Assembly (NCBI RefSeq): GCF_014203425.1
Contig: NZ_JACHJC010000001.1
Coordinates: 6,279,501-6,343,500, forward strand
Direction of reading: 5' to 3'
DNA length: 64,000 bases
From: Micromonospora echinospora
Lineage (GTDB): Bacteria > Actinomycetota > Actinomycetes > Mycobacteriales > Micromonosporaceae
Shown: positions 33,666 to 45,059 of the stretch, one piece after another
Numbering within the stretch: position 1 is the first letter of the stretch
How the letters are laid out: each line of letters begins with the position of its first letter
Made by a program: the position numbers and the translations under genes
The notes under the pieces: generated by a model
What the model was told of the DNA's origin: nothing
Database searches by the model: none
Seen by the model: the letters and a program-made list of their open reading frames with translations, nothing else

Positions 33666-34325
33666 ATGACCGAACGCGCTGTCCTGCTCTGGATCCACGG
33701 CGGAGGCTGGCGCGCCCGCGCCGAGGAGGACGGCGCGGCGCTCGCGTCCCTCGGGCTGCGCGTGGTCGAGGCCACCTACCGGTTCTCCCACCAGGCACGC
33801 TGGCCGGCCCAGCTCGACGACATACGCGAAGCCGCGCGCGCCGCCCGGACCGGGGCGGACGACCTGCGGCTGCTGGTGGGCGGCGATTCGGCGGGCGGGA
33901 TGCTGGCCCTTCAGCTCGCCCTGCGCGGGGTGGACCGGCCCGGCGATGTGGCGGGCGTGCTCGCGTACTGGGCGCCCGTCGACCCGCTCGACCCGGAGCA
34001 GCGGCGCGGGCGTGCCCCCGGCGACGACCCGTGGGCCGACCTGCTGGGCCACCCGCCGGCCGCGGGCGACCCGGCCACCACCGACGCGACAGTGGCCACC
34101 CACCTGGGCTCCGGCGTGCCGGTGCTGCTGGTCCAGGGCCGCGACGACGTCGCGGTGCCGGCCGCCCAGTCGATCGAGCTGACCGCCCGGCTGCTCGCCG
34201 CCGGCCACCCGGTACACCTGTGGCTCACAGACGGCGGTCACGCGCTCGACCTGGACCGGCCCGACCTGCGCGCGGTGGCCGCCGCGTTCCTGGACAGTGT
34301 CCTGCCCGCCGTCGCGGGCGACTAG
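33666..34325 (+). CDS. Alpha/beta hydrolase (HSL-like esterase)
   Basis: 219 residues. HGGGW near the start (about 11-15) gives the oxyanion hole of the hormone-sensitive-lipase group; GGDSAGG holds the nucleophile (S about 75); QGRDDVAVP carries the Asp and TDGGHALD the His. A compact esterase; substrate unknown. Divergent from the acyltransferase gene and 9 nt before the VOC protein gene. Confidence 0.88.
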   Translation: MTERAVLLWIHGGGWRARAEEDGAALASLGLRVVEATYRFSHQARWPAQLDDIREAARAARTGADDLRLLVGGDSAGGMLALQLALRGVDRPGDVAGVLAYWAPVDPLDPEQRRGRAPGDDPWADLLGHPPAAGDPATTDATVATHLGSGVPVLLVQGRDDVAVPAAQSIELTARLLAAGHPVHLWLTDGGHALDLDRPDLRAVAAAFLDSVLPAVAGD

Positions 34326-34334
34326 GTTCGAGGC

Positions 34335-34724
34335 ATGCCCGACCTCGCCGCGATCGTCATCCACTGCCGCGACCCCTACCTGCTCGCGCCGTTCTGGAGC
34401 GCGGTCACCGGGTTGCCGGTGGTCGAGGAGGACCGGGTCAAGCTCGCCGAGGGCACGCTCGACCCGGCCGAGGCGGTGCTGCTGCGCGACCCGCACGGCC
34501 GCCGGCCGGACCTGTGGATCAGCCCCGCCGCCGAGCTGCCAGAGCCCGGCCGGATCCACCTCGACCTGGTCGGCGACGCCGAGGAGCGGGCCGCCGTGCT
34601 GGAGGCGGGCGCGACAGTGGTGCGCGAGCTGCCGCGCTGGACCGTGCTGGCCGACCCGGAGGGCAACGAGTTCTGCCTGCTGCCGCCGAACGAGGCGCAC
34701 AGCGCGCCGCCTCCCGGGCACTGA
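34335..34724 (+). CDS. VOC (glyoxalase-like) domain protein
   Basis: 129 residues with the paired beta-alpha-beta-beta-beta pattern: AIVIHCRDPYLLAPFWSAVTG and RIHLDLVGDAEERAAVLEAGA, ending VLADPEGNEFCLLPP, the usual close of glyoxalase-fold proteins. Metal ligands are not certain. ATG 34335 has TAGGTT 6 nt upstream (34323-34328). Confidence 0.85.
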   Translation: MPDLAAIVIHCRDPYLLAPFWSAVTGLPVVEEDRVKLAEGTLDPAEAVLLRDPHGRRPDLWISPAAELPEPGRIHLDLVGDAEERAAVLEAGATVVRELPRWTVLADPEGNEFCLLPPNEAHSAPPPGH

Positions 34725-34725
34725 C

Positions 34726-36789
34726 TCAGTCGGCCAGTTCGTCGTCGAGGTTGAGCCGGCCCCGCGCGAACGCGTCCAGCCGGCCCCAGCGGCCCGGGAT
34801 GTCCAGCAACTCGATGCGTCCCATGCCCACCGGCAGGCCCGGATCCACAGCCAGGTGCCCCTCGTGCGGCTCCAGGCCCAGCATGGTGCGGATCAGCAAC
34901 AGCGGGGCGCCGGTGGACCACGCCTGCGGACTGCACGCGGTCGGGTACTCCACCGGGAACTTCGTCAGCTCCCGCTGGTAGCCGCCGAACGCCTCCGGCA
35001 GGCGGCCGTCGAAGTAGGTGGCCGCGTCGAGGATGCCGTTGGCCACGGTGGCCGCCTCCTCGGTGAAGCCGTACCGGCGCAGGCCCCACGCGACGAACGA
35101 GTTGTCGAACGGCCAGATCGTGCCGTTGTGGTAGCCGATCGGGTTGTAGCGGACCTCGCCCTCGGCCAGCGTCCGCACCCCCCAGCCGGACCAGAGCCGG
35201 GGCCCCACCAGATGCTCGGCGATCTGCGGCGCCCGTTCCTCGTCGACGATCCCGCTCCACAGCAGGTGACCGATGTTGGAGCTGAGCACGTCGCACTGGC
35301 GCCCGTCCGGGTCCAGCGCGAGCGCGTAGAAGCCGCGGTCGGCTACCCACCAGTCCTGGTTGAAGCGCCGCTTCAGCTCCGCGGCCTCGCGTTCGAGCTG
35401 ATCGGCATACGTGTGGTCGCCCCAGAACTCCCGGGCCAGGCGGGCCGCGCGCACCTTCGCGTCGTACGCGTACCCCTGCACCTCACAGGTGGCCCGGGGA
35501 AACGGCGGCAGCGTGCCGTCGGCGTACGAGATGGAGTCCCACGAGTCCTTCCAGCACTGGTTCTCCAGGCCGGTGTCGGTGTTGCGCCGCTCGTACCAGA
35601 TGTAGCCGTTGCCGATCAGGTCGGCGTACTTGTCGATCCACTTCAGCGCGGCCCGGCACTCCACTTCCAGCTCCTTGACCAGCGCGCCGTCGCCGCTCCA
35701 CCGCTCGTACTCGTCGAGCAGCACCACGAACAGCGGGGTCGCGTCCACCGAGCCGTAGTACGGCGAGTGCGGCTGCTCCTCGAACGCGGCGGTCTCGCCG
35801 TAGCGCATCTCGTGCAGGATGCGCCCGGGGTCCTCGTCCCGGAAGTCGTCGAACCGGGTGCCCTGGAGCGCGGCGAGGATCCGCAGCGTGGTCTTCGACA
35901 GCTCCGGCGCGAACGGCAGCACCTGAAGACAGGTGAGGATGCTGTCCCGGCCGAACATGGTCATGAACCACGGCAGGCCGGCGGCCGGCAGCGTCTGCCC
36001 GCCGAGCGACAGCGGCGAGAAGCGCAGCGCCGCGAGGTCGACCAGGCTCCGCCGGTAGGTCGCGGCAAGCTCTTCGTGCTCGCTGTTCAGCTTCGGCGCC
36101 CGGCTGATCCACTCCTCCAGGTCCTGCTGGAGCGCGAGCCGCTCGACGCCGTGCGCGCGCAGCCCGATCCGCAGGTCCCGGCCGCCGGGACCGATGGCGA
36201 ACGTCTGCACGTCGATGACGGCGTCCCACTGCTCGTTGGGTTCCAGCCGCAGGCTCCAGGCGAAGCCGCGTTTGTCGTAGCGGGCCGGCTGGTTGGCGGA
36301 GACGACGGTCTCGCGCCGGAAGTTGCCCCGCCGGTAGCCCAGGCGCAGCCGGTCCGACTCGGCCTCGGCGTACAGCTCGCCCTTCTTGTTCAGGATCTCG
36401 TCCTTGATCTGGAAGAGGTCGGCGAAGTCGGACCCGGCGTCCATCCGGATCTCCAGGTCCACTGCCTTCTCGTCGTGGTTGAGGATGGTCAGCGTCTCCC
36501 GGAAGCTGCCGCCCACCGCCCGCTCCCGGATCACCGACAGCTTCGCGTCGATGTAGTGCGTGGCCACGCCGGGCACCAGGAAGAACCGGGCCTCGTAGTA
36601 CTGCAGGTCGTCGTAGGACAGCGAGTTGAGCCGCTCGCCGTTGACTGTGAGCACCCACTTCGACAGGTAGCGCGTGTCGAGCGAGAAGAGACCCGTCGGC
36701 TCGTTCGGCGCGGCCTCGATGTCGCCGGTGTCCTCGCTGACCACGAAGGTGTTGCCGTCCAGGATGCGGACGATGTTTGCCCCGGGCAT
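34726..36789 (-). CDS. Amylo-alpha-1,6-glucosidase / glycogen debranching-type enzyme
   Basis: 687 residues. The N-terminal beta domain (VRILDGNTFVVSEDTGDI, GLFSLDTRYLSKWVL) matches the debranching-enzyme N-terminal family, followed by an (alpha/alpha)6 GH-like domain (GLPWFMTMFGRDSILTCLQ, FVVLLDEYERWSGD, GYIWYERRNTDTGLENQCWK, YNPIGYHNGTIWPFDNS). Acidic residues in these blocks are candidates for catalysis. It likely trims alpha-1,6 linked glucose from glycogen or a related polymer. ATG 36789 overlaps the upstream gene's stop by one base (TGATG). Confidence 0.85.
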   Translation of the reverse strand: MPGANIVRILDGNTFVVSEDTGDIEAAPNEPTGLFSLDTRYLSKWVLTVNGERLNSLSYDDLQYYEARFFLVPGVATHYIDAKLSVIRERAVGGSFRETLTILNHDEKAVDLEIRMDAGSDFADLFQIKDEILNKKGELYAEAESDRLRLGYRRGNFRRETVVSANQPARYDKRGFAWSLRLEPNEQWDAVIDVQTFAIGPGGRDLRIGLRAHGVERLALQQDLEEWISRAPKLNSEHEELAATYRRSLVDLAALRFSPLSLGGQTLPAAGLPWFMTMFGRDSILTCLQVLPFAPELSKTTLRILAALQGTRFDDFRDEDPGRILHEMRYGETAAFEEQPHSPYYGSVDATPLFVVLLDEYERWSGDGALVKELEVECRAALKWIDKYADLIGNGYIWYERRNTDTGLENQCWKDSWDSISYADGTLPPFPRATCEVQGYAYDAKVRAARLAREFWGDHTYADQLEREAAELKRRFNQDWWVADRGFYALALDPDGRQCDVLSSNIGHLLWSGIVDEERAPQIAEHLVGPRLWSGWGVRTLAEGEVRYNPIGYHNGTIWPFDNSFVAWGLRRYGFTEEAATVANGILDAATYFDGRLPEAFGGYQRELTKFPVEYPTACSPQAWSTGAPLLLIRTMLGLEPHEGHLAVDPGLPVGMGRIELLDIPGRWGRLDAFARGRLNLDDELAD

Positions 36790-37160
36790 CAGGCATCCCT
36801 CCCACCGAACGTGTGACGTGGTCCCCGGGAATCCGGCGGACCGGGGAAGACCCGCTCGACCTGCAACACCAGCCGCAGGTCGCCGACGACTGTCATGTCG
36901 CCGCGCAGCAGCGCCGCGATGGCGTTCTCCTCGCCGCCGACCAGCTCGGCGAAGAGGCGGGGCTCGGTGCCGACCACGGTGTCCGCCTCGCCGTCCTCCT
37001 GCCGGACCCGCAGGTTGCCCCGGTCGATCTCCAGCAGCCAGTGCGTGGTGTGCGGGCCCTCGTGCAGGTCGAAGCGAAGCGTTCCGGATGTCTTGACCAA
37101 CAAGGGCTCGAACCCCCGCCGGTCCAGGTCCTCGAAGAATCTTGTGGCCATGTCCACCAC
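36789..37160 (-). CDS. Small SCP2/sterol-carrier-like domain protein
   Basis: About 123 residues: FFEDLDRRGFEPLLVKTSGTLRFDL, HWLLEIDRGNLRV, ADTVVGTEPRLFAELVGGEENAIAALLRGD and VVGDLRLVLQVERVF. The order fits an SCP2-type fold. GTG 37160 is preferred as GGGAGGAG lies upstream at good spacing; ATG 37151 is the alternative. Translationally coupled to the debranching-type gene downstream. Confidence 0.65.
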   Translation of the reverse strand: MVDMATRFFEDLDRRGFEPLLVKTSGTLRFDLHEGPHTTHWLLEIDRGNLRVRQEDGEADTVVGTEPRLFAELVGGEENAIAALLRGDMTVVGDLRLVLQVERVFPGPPDSRGPRHTFGGRDA

Positions 37161-37274
37161 CGGGCGACTCCTCCCGCGATCTGCGGTCTTCCGTCCGAGA
37201 TGCGGTGTGCCCACCCGTTCCGCGGTCAACCTCGCCCGATCCGGGTGAGCGCGGCGTCGCGGGCGTGACGCGAA

Positions 37275-37305
37275 GACGCCGGCCCCCGAACCGGGGGCCG
37301 GCGTC
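37275..37305 (-). terminator. Strong GC hairpin after the CBS gene
   Basis: GACGCCGGCCCCC (37275-37287) and GGGGGCCGGCGTC (37293-37305) form a perfect 13-bp stem with a 5-nt loop, 16 nt past the CBS gene stop. Confidence 0.8.
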
Positions 37306-37320
37306 ACCGCGTCGGACAGG

Positions 37321-37737
37321 TCAGTTGTTGGGGTCGTCGGCGCTGATGTCCGCGAGCACCGACTGGGGTTCGCGCTCGACCGCCAGGTCACCCATGGAGA
37401 TCAGGCCGACCAGCCGGCCGTCGTCGACCACCGGGAGCCGGCGGACCGCGTACGTGCGCATCAGGTCGGCGGCGGCCACCACGTCGTCGTACTGGCTCAC
37501 CGTCACCACGTCCTTGCTGGTGATCTGGTTGAGCCGGGTGGCGGTGGGGTCCATGTCCTCAGCCACGCCCCGCACCGTGATGTCCCGGTCCGTGACGATT
37601 CCAACCACGTTGCCGTCGTCGGTCACCACCACGTCGCCGATGGCGCTGTCGCGCATCTCCTGCGCCGCGGCGATGAGCGTGTCGTTGCCGTCCATCGTCA
37701 CCAACCGGGTCGTCATGAACTCTCCGACCGTTGTCAT
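37321..37737 (-). CDS. Twin CBS-domain protein
   Basis: 138 residues made of two CBS motifs: VGEFMTTRLVTMDGNDTL through GIVTDRDITVRGVA, and QITSKDVVTVSQYDDVVAAA through LVGLISMGDLA. A Bateman module that usually binds adenine nucleotides and senses energy state. It stands alone, with a terminator after it. Confidence 0.92.
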   Translation of the reverse strand: MTTVGEFMTTRLVTMDGNDTLIAAAQEMRDSAIGDVVVTDDGNVVGIVTDRDITVRGVAEDMDPTATRLNQITSKDVVTVSQYDDVVAAADLMRTYAVRRLPVVDDGRLVGLISMGDLAVEREPQSVLADISADDPNN

Positions 37738-37822
37738 GGTGCTCCCCTCTCGGTGTCGGCACGGCGGTCTACCCGCCGCCCGAGGCGGGGTAACGCGGGG
37801 GCGGCCACGACGACGACCGGCC

Positions 37823-40285
<2,463 letters not shown>

Positions 40286-40286
<1 letters not shown>

Positions 40287-41575
40287 CACTTCTCCTCGGG
40301 CAGGTAGGTCAGGATCACCCGGTCGGCGGCGCCGAGCAGCTCGGCGGCCTGCTCGGCGATCTGCTCGGCGGTCACCGCGAGCCAGGCCGGCAGCCGGTCG
40401 GCCGCGCGGGCCGGGTCGCCGAACTGGGTGGCGTAGCGGCCGAGCGTGTCCGCCCGCCCGTCCACGGTGGACATCTGCCGCCACCACATGGTGCTCAGCA
40501 GCGCCTTGGCCCGGTCCAGCTCGGCGGCGGTCACCGGCACTGTCGCCAGCTCGTCGACCACCTCGGCCAGCCCGTCGCGCAGCCGCTCGGCGCTCACCCC
40601 GGGGCGGGCCGTGGCGGTGGCGATCAGCGGGGCGGGCGCGTGCGCCAGGTCCACCCCGTACGCGCCGACCAGGTCCGGCTGGGCGATCCGCTCACCGTCG
40701 GCCAGGCGCTGGTAGAGGCGGCTGCCCCGGCCGCTGCCGAGGACGGTGCCCAGCACCGTTGTCACGTCGTACCCCTGGCTGCCGAACGGGTGGGTGCGGT
40801 GCGCGACGTAGACGCGGGGGGCGGGCACGTCGGCGGTGACCGTCTCCACCGCCGGGCGACCGGTGGCCGGCACGGTGCGGCCGTCCGGCGCGGCCGGGAT
40901 GTCGGCGCGCGCGTCGAGGCCGCCGAAGTACTTGTCGGCGAGCGCGAACACCTCCGCGGCGGTGGTGTCGCCGACCACGGTGAGGACGGCGTTGTTCGGC
41001 GCGTAGTACGTGCTGTGGAACTCCTGGAAGGTGGCCAGGTCGGCGGCGTTCAGGTCGGCCATCGACCCGATCGTCGCGTGGTGGTACGGGTGCCCCGGCG
41101 GGTAGAGCAGCGGCAGCAGCCGCAACCAGGCGTCGCCGTACGGCACGTTCTCGTAGCGCTGCCGCCGCTCGTTCTTCACCACGTCACGCTGGTTGTCGAG
41201 CGTCTCCTGGGTCAGCGCCGGCACCAGCCCGCCCATCCGGTCGGCCTCCAGCCAGAGCGCCAACTCCAGGTGCTCGGCCGGGACCGTCTCGAAGTAGTTG
41301 GTCCGGTCCGGGTTGGTGGTCGCGTTGAGCGAGCCGCCCGCGCCCTGGATCAGCTTCATGTGCTCGGTCTTCGCCACGTTCACCGAGCCCTCGAACATGA
41401 GGTGCTCGAAGAGGTGGGCGAAGCCGGTCTGTCCCGCCGGCTCATGGCGGGAGCCCACGTCGTACCAGAGGTTGACCGCCACGGCCGGGGCGGTGCGGTC
41501 CTCGCTCACCACCACGCGCAGGCCGTTGTCCAGTCGGGTCGTCTCGATCGGCCAGGGGAAACCGCTGTCGGGCAT
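40286..41575 (-). CDS. M16-family zinc peptidase, catalytic subunit
   Basis: 429 residues. The inverted zinc motif HLFEH (HxxEH) is in GFAHLFEHLMFEGS, with the downstream Glu in a long helix; YDVGSRHEPAGQTG precedes it as in insulinase-type peptidases. It would degrade peptides together with the inactive partner downstream. Cytoplasmic; no signal peptide. Confidence 0.93.
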
Positions 41576-41660
41576 GGGACGACGCTATCCGATCTCGGAG
41601 GCGGAAAGGTGACACGCGCGCCGGAGCATCGTCGGTGCGCGCCGGGGTACCCGTGCGGGC

Positions 41661-42371
41661 ATGGCCGCCACCACACCGTCCGCCGTCGAGCGCGCCGCCG
41701 CCGCGCTGGCCCGGCTCCGGCACGCCCGGCTGCTGCACCCGGCCGGGCGCACGTTCGGCGGCGAGGCCCGGATCTGGGGTACGCCGGGACCGCCGGCCGG
41801 GGTTCCGCTGCTCGACTCACCGGGCCGGTGGCCGGCCACGATCCGCCTGTCCAAGGGTGTGCCGACGCCGGGCGGCTGGCCGGACGTGCTGGGCGTGGCG
41901 GTGCGGCTGCACCGCGAACCGGAGCCGCCGGTGGACCTGCTGTTCAGTTCCAGCGGCGCCGCGCCGGTGCTGCGGAACCTGCCGCTGCCCCGGCGGCGCT
42001 TCACCGGGACGTACACGTCGATCATGCCGTTCCGGGCCGGCGGGCGGCGGCTGTTCCTGGCCGTGCTGGCCGACCCGGAGTCACCCGACCTGGGTCGCGG
42101 CCTGGCCGAGGCCGGCGCGGCGGTCGCGGCCGACGAGCCCCGGCTGGTGCTGGCGGCGGCCTCGGCGGTGGGCCGGTGGCGGCCGTTCGGCGAGGTACGC
42201 CTCGACGAGCGCGGCGCCGCCGAGGACGCCGCGCTCGCGTTCGATCCGATCGGCAACGTGCCGCCGGGGTTGCGCCTGGCCGGCCCGCTGGCCCGGTTGC
42301 GGGACGACAGTTACCGGGGTTCCCGCCGGGCCCGGGGCGCGACGCTCAGTCGGGCGGCTCGACGGGGGTGA
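41661..42371 (+). CDS. Catalase-like fold hypothetical protein
   Basis: 236 residues. PATIRLSKGVPTPGGWPDVLGVAVRL resembles the catalase-family strand block (RxSxGxxxP..PD..G.A.R), and FDPIGNVPPGLRLAGPLARLRDDSYRGSR closes the protein. The haem-ligating Tyr region is not evident, so activity is doubtful. ATG 41661 has a weak TACCCG box 7 nt upstream. Its end overlaps the convergent small gene by 26 bp. Confidence 0.6.
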   Translation: MAATTPSAVERAAAALARLRHARLLHPAGRTFGGEARIWGTPGPPAGVPLLDSPGRWPATIRLSKGVPTPGGWPDVLGVAVRLHREPEPPVDLLFSSSGAAPVLRNLPLPRRRFTGTYTSIMPFRAGGRRLFLAVLADPESPDLGRGLAEAGAAVAADEPRLVLAAASAVGRWRPFGEVRLDERGAAEDAALAFDPIGNVPPGLRLAGPLARLRDDSYRGSRRARGATLSRAARRG

Positions 42372-42567
42372 CGGTCTGCTCGGAGGTGCGGTGCTCCAGC
42401 ACCGTGTCGGGGGCGGCGTTCTGGTCCGCCTCGCGGATGTCGGACTCGGTGAGGATCGCGTCGGCCTGCGCCTCGGCGTCGTCGCTGCCCGCCGCCGCCT
42501 CCTCCGGCAGCAGGTGCGCTCGGGACTCGATCCGTTCCTGGTCACTGGGGTCATGGCTGGTGGTCAT
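42346..42567 (-). CDS. Small acidic hypothetical protein
   Basis: 73 residues (MTTSHDPSDQERIESRAHLL to TVTPVEPPD), rich in Asp/Glu/Ala and lacking hydrophobic core positions, so probably disordered. No family recognised. ATG 42567 is the natural start since upstream sequence is the promoter of the aro leader on the other strand. Confidence 0.6.
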   Translation of the reverse strand: MTTSHDPSDQERIESRAHLLPEEAAAGSDDAEAQADAILTESDIREADQNAAPDTVLEHRTSEQTVTPVEPPD

Positions 42568-42643
42568 GCCGATCACATACCCCGCGTTCCGCACTTCGGA
42601 ACGACAGCGGGCTTTCCGGCGCGCGTCGGGTACGCTGACCGAC

Positions 42644-42709
42644 GTGACGCGGTCGTATCGATGGTTTAGGCAGCCGGCTGGAGGAGCCGGTGACTCGACC
42701 ATGAGCTGA
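42644..42709 (+). CDS. Aromatic leader peptide
   Basis: GTG 42644 to TGA 42707-42709 encodes a 21-residue peptide starting MTRSYRWFRQPAGG (GTG read as Met). The YRWF run holds one codon for each aromatic amino acid, directly before the first hairpin of the attenuator. Leaderless start judged from the -10 spacing. Confidence 0.7.
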   Translation: MTRSYRWFRQPAGGAGDSTMS

Positions 42710-42734
42710 CGTCACTTACCTCTTCGAGCCGGCC

Positions 42735-42760
42735 GGGCAGGGATTCTTTCCCTGCCCTTT
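42735..42760 (+). terminator. Intrinsic terminator of the aro attenuator
   Basis: GGGCAGGGA (42735-42743), loop TTCTT, TCCCTGCCC (42749-42757), then TTT. It lies about 70 nt before the DAHP synthase start, with no gene between. Confidence 0.85.
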
Positions 42761-42830
42761 CGTATGCGAGCAGCCGGCTCGATCCCCCGGACCCGGCACG
42801 GGGGCACGGTCGGCGGAAGGAATCCCCACC

Positions 42831-43919
42831 GTGACCACGTCCCAGGACGCCCATCGGGTCATCGACCAGCGCATCGACCGTGTGGTGCCGCTGACCACCC
42901 CGGCCCTGCTGCACCACCACCTGCCACTGGACACCCCGCTGGCCGAGGCCGTCGTGGCGGGCCGGCGTGCCGTCGGCCGGGTGCTGGACCGCGCCGACGA
43001 CCGGTTGCTCGTCGTCGTCGGCCCCTGCTCCGTGCACGACCCGGCCGCCGCCCTGGAGTACGCGGGCCGGCTGCGCGAGGCCGCCGCGCGGGTCGCCGAC
43101 GACCTGCTCGTGGTGATGCGCGTCTACTTCGAGAAGCCGCGCTCGACGGTGGGCTGGAAGGGCCTGATCAACGACCCGGCGCTGGACGGCTCCGGCGACG
43201 TGAACACCGGTCTGCGTACCGCGCGGGCGCTCCTGCTCGACGTGCTGCGCCTGGGTCTGCCGGTGGGCTGCGAGTTCCTCGACCCGATCACCCCGCAGTA
43301 CATCGCCGACACGGTGGCCTGGGGCGCGATCGGCGCGCGGACGGTGGAGAGCCAGGTGCACCGGCAGCTCGCCTCCGGGCTGTCCATGCCGATCGGCATG
43401 AAGAACCGCCCCGACGGCAGCATCGCCACGGCCGTGGACGCGATCCGGGCGGCCGGTGTGCCGCACGTCTTCCCCGGCATCGACGTCTCCGGCACCCCGG
43501 CGATCATGCACACCCAGGGCAACGCGGACGGGCACCTGGTGCTGCGGGGCGGGGGCGGCCGGCCGAACTACGACGCGGAGTCGGTGGCCGGGGCACTGGA
43601 CCTGCTGCGGGCCGCGGGTCTGCCGGAGCGGGTGGTGGTCGACGCCAGCCACGCCAACAGCGGCAAGGACCACCGCAACCAGCCGCTGGTCGCGGCGGAC
43701 GTGGCGGCCCAGCTCGCCGCCGGTCAGCGCGGGATCGTCGGCATCATGCTGGAGAGCTTCCTGACGCCCGGCCGGCAGGACCTGGACCCGACCCGGGAAC
43801 TGGCGTACGGCCAGTCGGTCACCGACGCCTGCATCGGCTGGGACAGCACGGCCGAGGTGCTGGAGCACCTGGCGCAGGCCGTCCAGGCCCGCCGGGCCAC
43901 GCTTGCGGCACGGGCCTGA
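42831..43919 (+). CDS. aroG: 3-deoxy-7-phosphoheptulonate (DAHP) synthase, class I
   Basis: 362 residues. First step of the shikimate pathway: phosphoenolpyruvate plus erythrose 4-phosphate. Motifs of the AroFGH class: LLVVVGPCSVHDP, VMRVYFEKPRSTVGWKGLINDP, GCEFLDPITPQYIAD, GMKNRPDGS, VDASHANSGKDH (metal ligands) and GIMLESFL. Length matches the proteobacterial-type enzyme. GTG 42831 has GGAAGGA upstream. Expression appears controlled by the attenuator upstream; feedback inhibition cannot be judged here. Confidence 0.95.
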   Translation: MTTSQDAHRVIDQRIDRVVPLTTPALLHHHLPLDTPLAEAVVAGRRAVGRVLDRADDRLLVVVGPCSVHDPAAALEYAGRLREAAARVADDLLVVMRVYFEKPRSTVGWKGLINDPALDGSGDVNTGLRTARALLLDVLRLGLPVGCEFLDPITPQYIADTVAWGAIGARTVESQVHRQLASGLSMPIGMKNRPDGSIATAVDAIRAAGVPHVFPGIDVSGTPAIMHTQGNADGHLVLRGGGGRPNYDAESVAGALDLLRAAGLPERVVVDASHANSGKDHRNQPLVAADVAAQLAAGQRGIVGIMLESFLTPGRQDLDPTRELAYGQSVTDACIGWDSTAEVLEHLAQAVQARRATLAARA

Positions 43920-43968
43920 GCGGGGTTGGGGCGAGTTTGACCGGTTCGGCGCCGGGTAGGTGGTCGGC

Positions 43969-44193
43969 GTGACCGATGACGCGCCCGTGACCGAGCAGCC
44001 GGACACCCGGCCGCTCGACGACCTGCTCGACGACATCTACCACGGCCAGGAGCGGATCACTCAGGCGGACATCTACCGCCGGGCGGTGGCCGCCGAACTC
44101 CCCGCGGAGCTGCTCACCCGGATCGCCGCGCTCCCCCAGGGCGAGTACGCGGCGGACGAGGCGGCCGATCTGCTGGGCGGCACGGTCGCCTGA
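43969..44193 (+). CDS. Small hypothetical protein
   Basis: About 74 residues, acidic N-terminus and a helical C-terminal region (ADIYRRAVAAELPAELLTRIAALPQGEYAADEAADLL). The last part recalls small actinobacterial DUF2795-like domains, but this is not firm. GTG 43969 is a choice among in-frame GTGs. Followed 25 nt later by another small gene. Confidence 0.6.
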   Translation: MTDDAPVTEQPDTRPLDDLLDDIYHGQERITQADIYRRAVAAELPAELLTRIAALPQGEYAADEAADLLGGTVA

Positions 44194-44218
44194 GCCCCCG
44201 CCGACGAGAGGACGCGAC

Positions 44219-44428
44219 ATGACCGACCGCAACCCCGACCATGAGCACCTGGCGGCGCTCGGCCAGCCTCCGGAGGGCGTCGACACGCTCCCGGAGCCGG
44301 ACTTCGCCAACGAGCACGACCAGACCGCTGTGGACCGGGAGGTCATCACCGGGGAGGACGAGGACGAGCGGGAGCCGGAGGCGTCGCGAGGCTGGGCCGG
44401 CGAGGACCACGGCACCACCCCCACCTGA
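44219..44428 (+). CDS. Small acidic, probably disordered protein
   Basis: 69 residues (MTDRNPDHEHLAALGQPP to AGEDHGTTPT) with many Asp/Glu and almost no hydrophobic core. GAGAGGAC precedes the ATG at good spacing. No family recognised. Likely co-transcribed with the preceding small gene and ended by the following hairpin. Confidence 0.6.
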   Translation: MTDRNPDHEHLAALGQPPEGVDTLPEPDFANEHDQTAVDREVITGEDEDEREPEASRGWAGEDHGTTPT

Positions 44429-44445
44429 CGGTGGGAGACACGGGA

Positions 44446-44473
44446 AAAGGGGGCCGGCTCGCCGGCCCCCTTT
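44446..44473. terminator. Bidirectional intrinsic terminator
   Basis: AAAGGGGGCCGGC (44446-44458) and GCCGGCCCCCTTT (44461-44473) are perfect inverse complements, giving a T-run or A-run on either strand. It sits between convergent genes ending at 44428 and 44486. Confidence 0.9.
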
Positions 44474-44485
44474 CGTGTCCGTGGG

Positions 44486-45025
44486 TCACGCCTCGTGGCG
44501 CTCGCCCTCGGCCGCCTGCTGGGCGACCGCGTACCCCATCTGGAGGAAGTCGGAGGCGGCCACCGCGGTCAGCGCGGTGGCGACCAGCCGGGTCAGCCGG
44601 GGCGCCAGCACCAGGCCGCCGGTGAGCCCGGTGGCCACCCAGACCGCCAGGCAGAACGGGCAGCTGACCAGCTCGCCGAGCGCGTGCCGGGTGGGGCTGC
44701 CCTCGTCGCGGACCTGCTCCATCACCTCGCCGCTGCCGATCGGGTGGTCGTAGCGGGTGAACGGCGCCCGCAGCGGACTGGTGATCGCGTCCTTGGACAG
44801 CAGCCGGCTGAGCTTGTGCGTGGCGATCGAGAGCAGCACCACGTCCGCCGGCGTGGGCCGCTCAGGCACCGGCCGGCCGGTCGCCCGGACCAGGCCGACG
44901 AGCGCGGCGGTCACGCCCGCGTACGTGCCCATCGCCTTCAGGTAGCCCTCCAGCGGCCGGTGCTCGTGCGGCGCGTACGCCTGGCGCAGGCGCGCCACCT
45001 TCTGCTTCAGGCCACTCCCGGTCAA
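44486..45025 (-). CDS. DUF1360 family membrane protein
   Basis: 179 residues. [29 protein letters not shown] and [17 protein letters not shown] (CPFCxxxW) are hallmarks of DUF1360. Three hydrophobic segments (about 35-50, 120-140, 145-165). Function unknown; the Cys pair could bind a metal or form a disulfide. Confidence 0.85.
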   Translation of the reverse strand: MTGSGLKQKVARLRQAYAPHEHRPLEGYLKAMGTYAGVTAALVGLVRATGRPVPERPTPADVVLLSIATHKLSRLLSKDAITSPLRAPFTRYDHPIGSGEVMEQVRDEGSPTRHALGELVSCPFCLAVWVATGLTGGLVLAPRLTRLVATALTAVAASDFLQMGYAVAQQAAEGERHEA

Positions 45026-45059
45026 CCCGGCCTCCTCGTGCTCGTCGTGCGGGCCGGGC

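Larger units (their letters stand above)
42631..42760 (+). promoter_or_regulatory. Aromatic-amino-acid transcription attenuator of the DAHP synthase gene
   Basis: TACGCT (42631-42636) is a -10 box 7 nt before GTG 42644, the start of a 21-residue leader peptide with adjacent Tyr, Trp and Phe codons. Segment 1 CCGGCT (42674-42679) pairs with segment 2 AGCCGG (42685-42690). Segment 2 with its flank (CCGG 42687-42690, CTCG 42694-42697) can instead pair with segment 3 CGAGCCGG (42725-42732), and an intrinsic terminator follows (42735-42760). Ribosome stalling at the aromatic codons would cover segment 1, free segment 2 for segment 3 and favour read-through. Confidence 0.7.

Noticed and set aside
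41661..42371. True catalase
   Set aside because: Too short (236 residues) and the haem-binding Tyr motif is not visible; only a loose catalase-like block remains.
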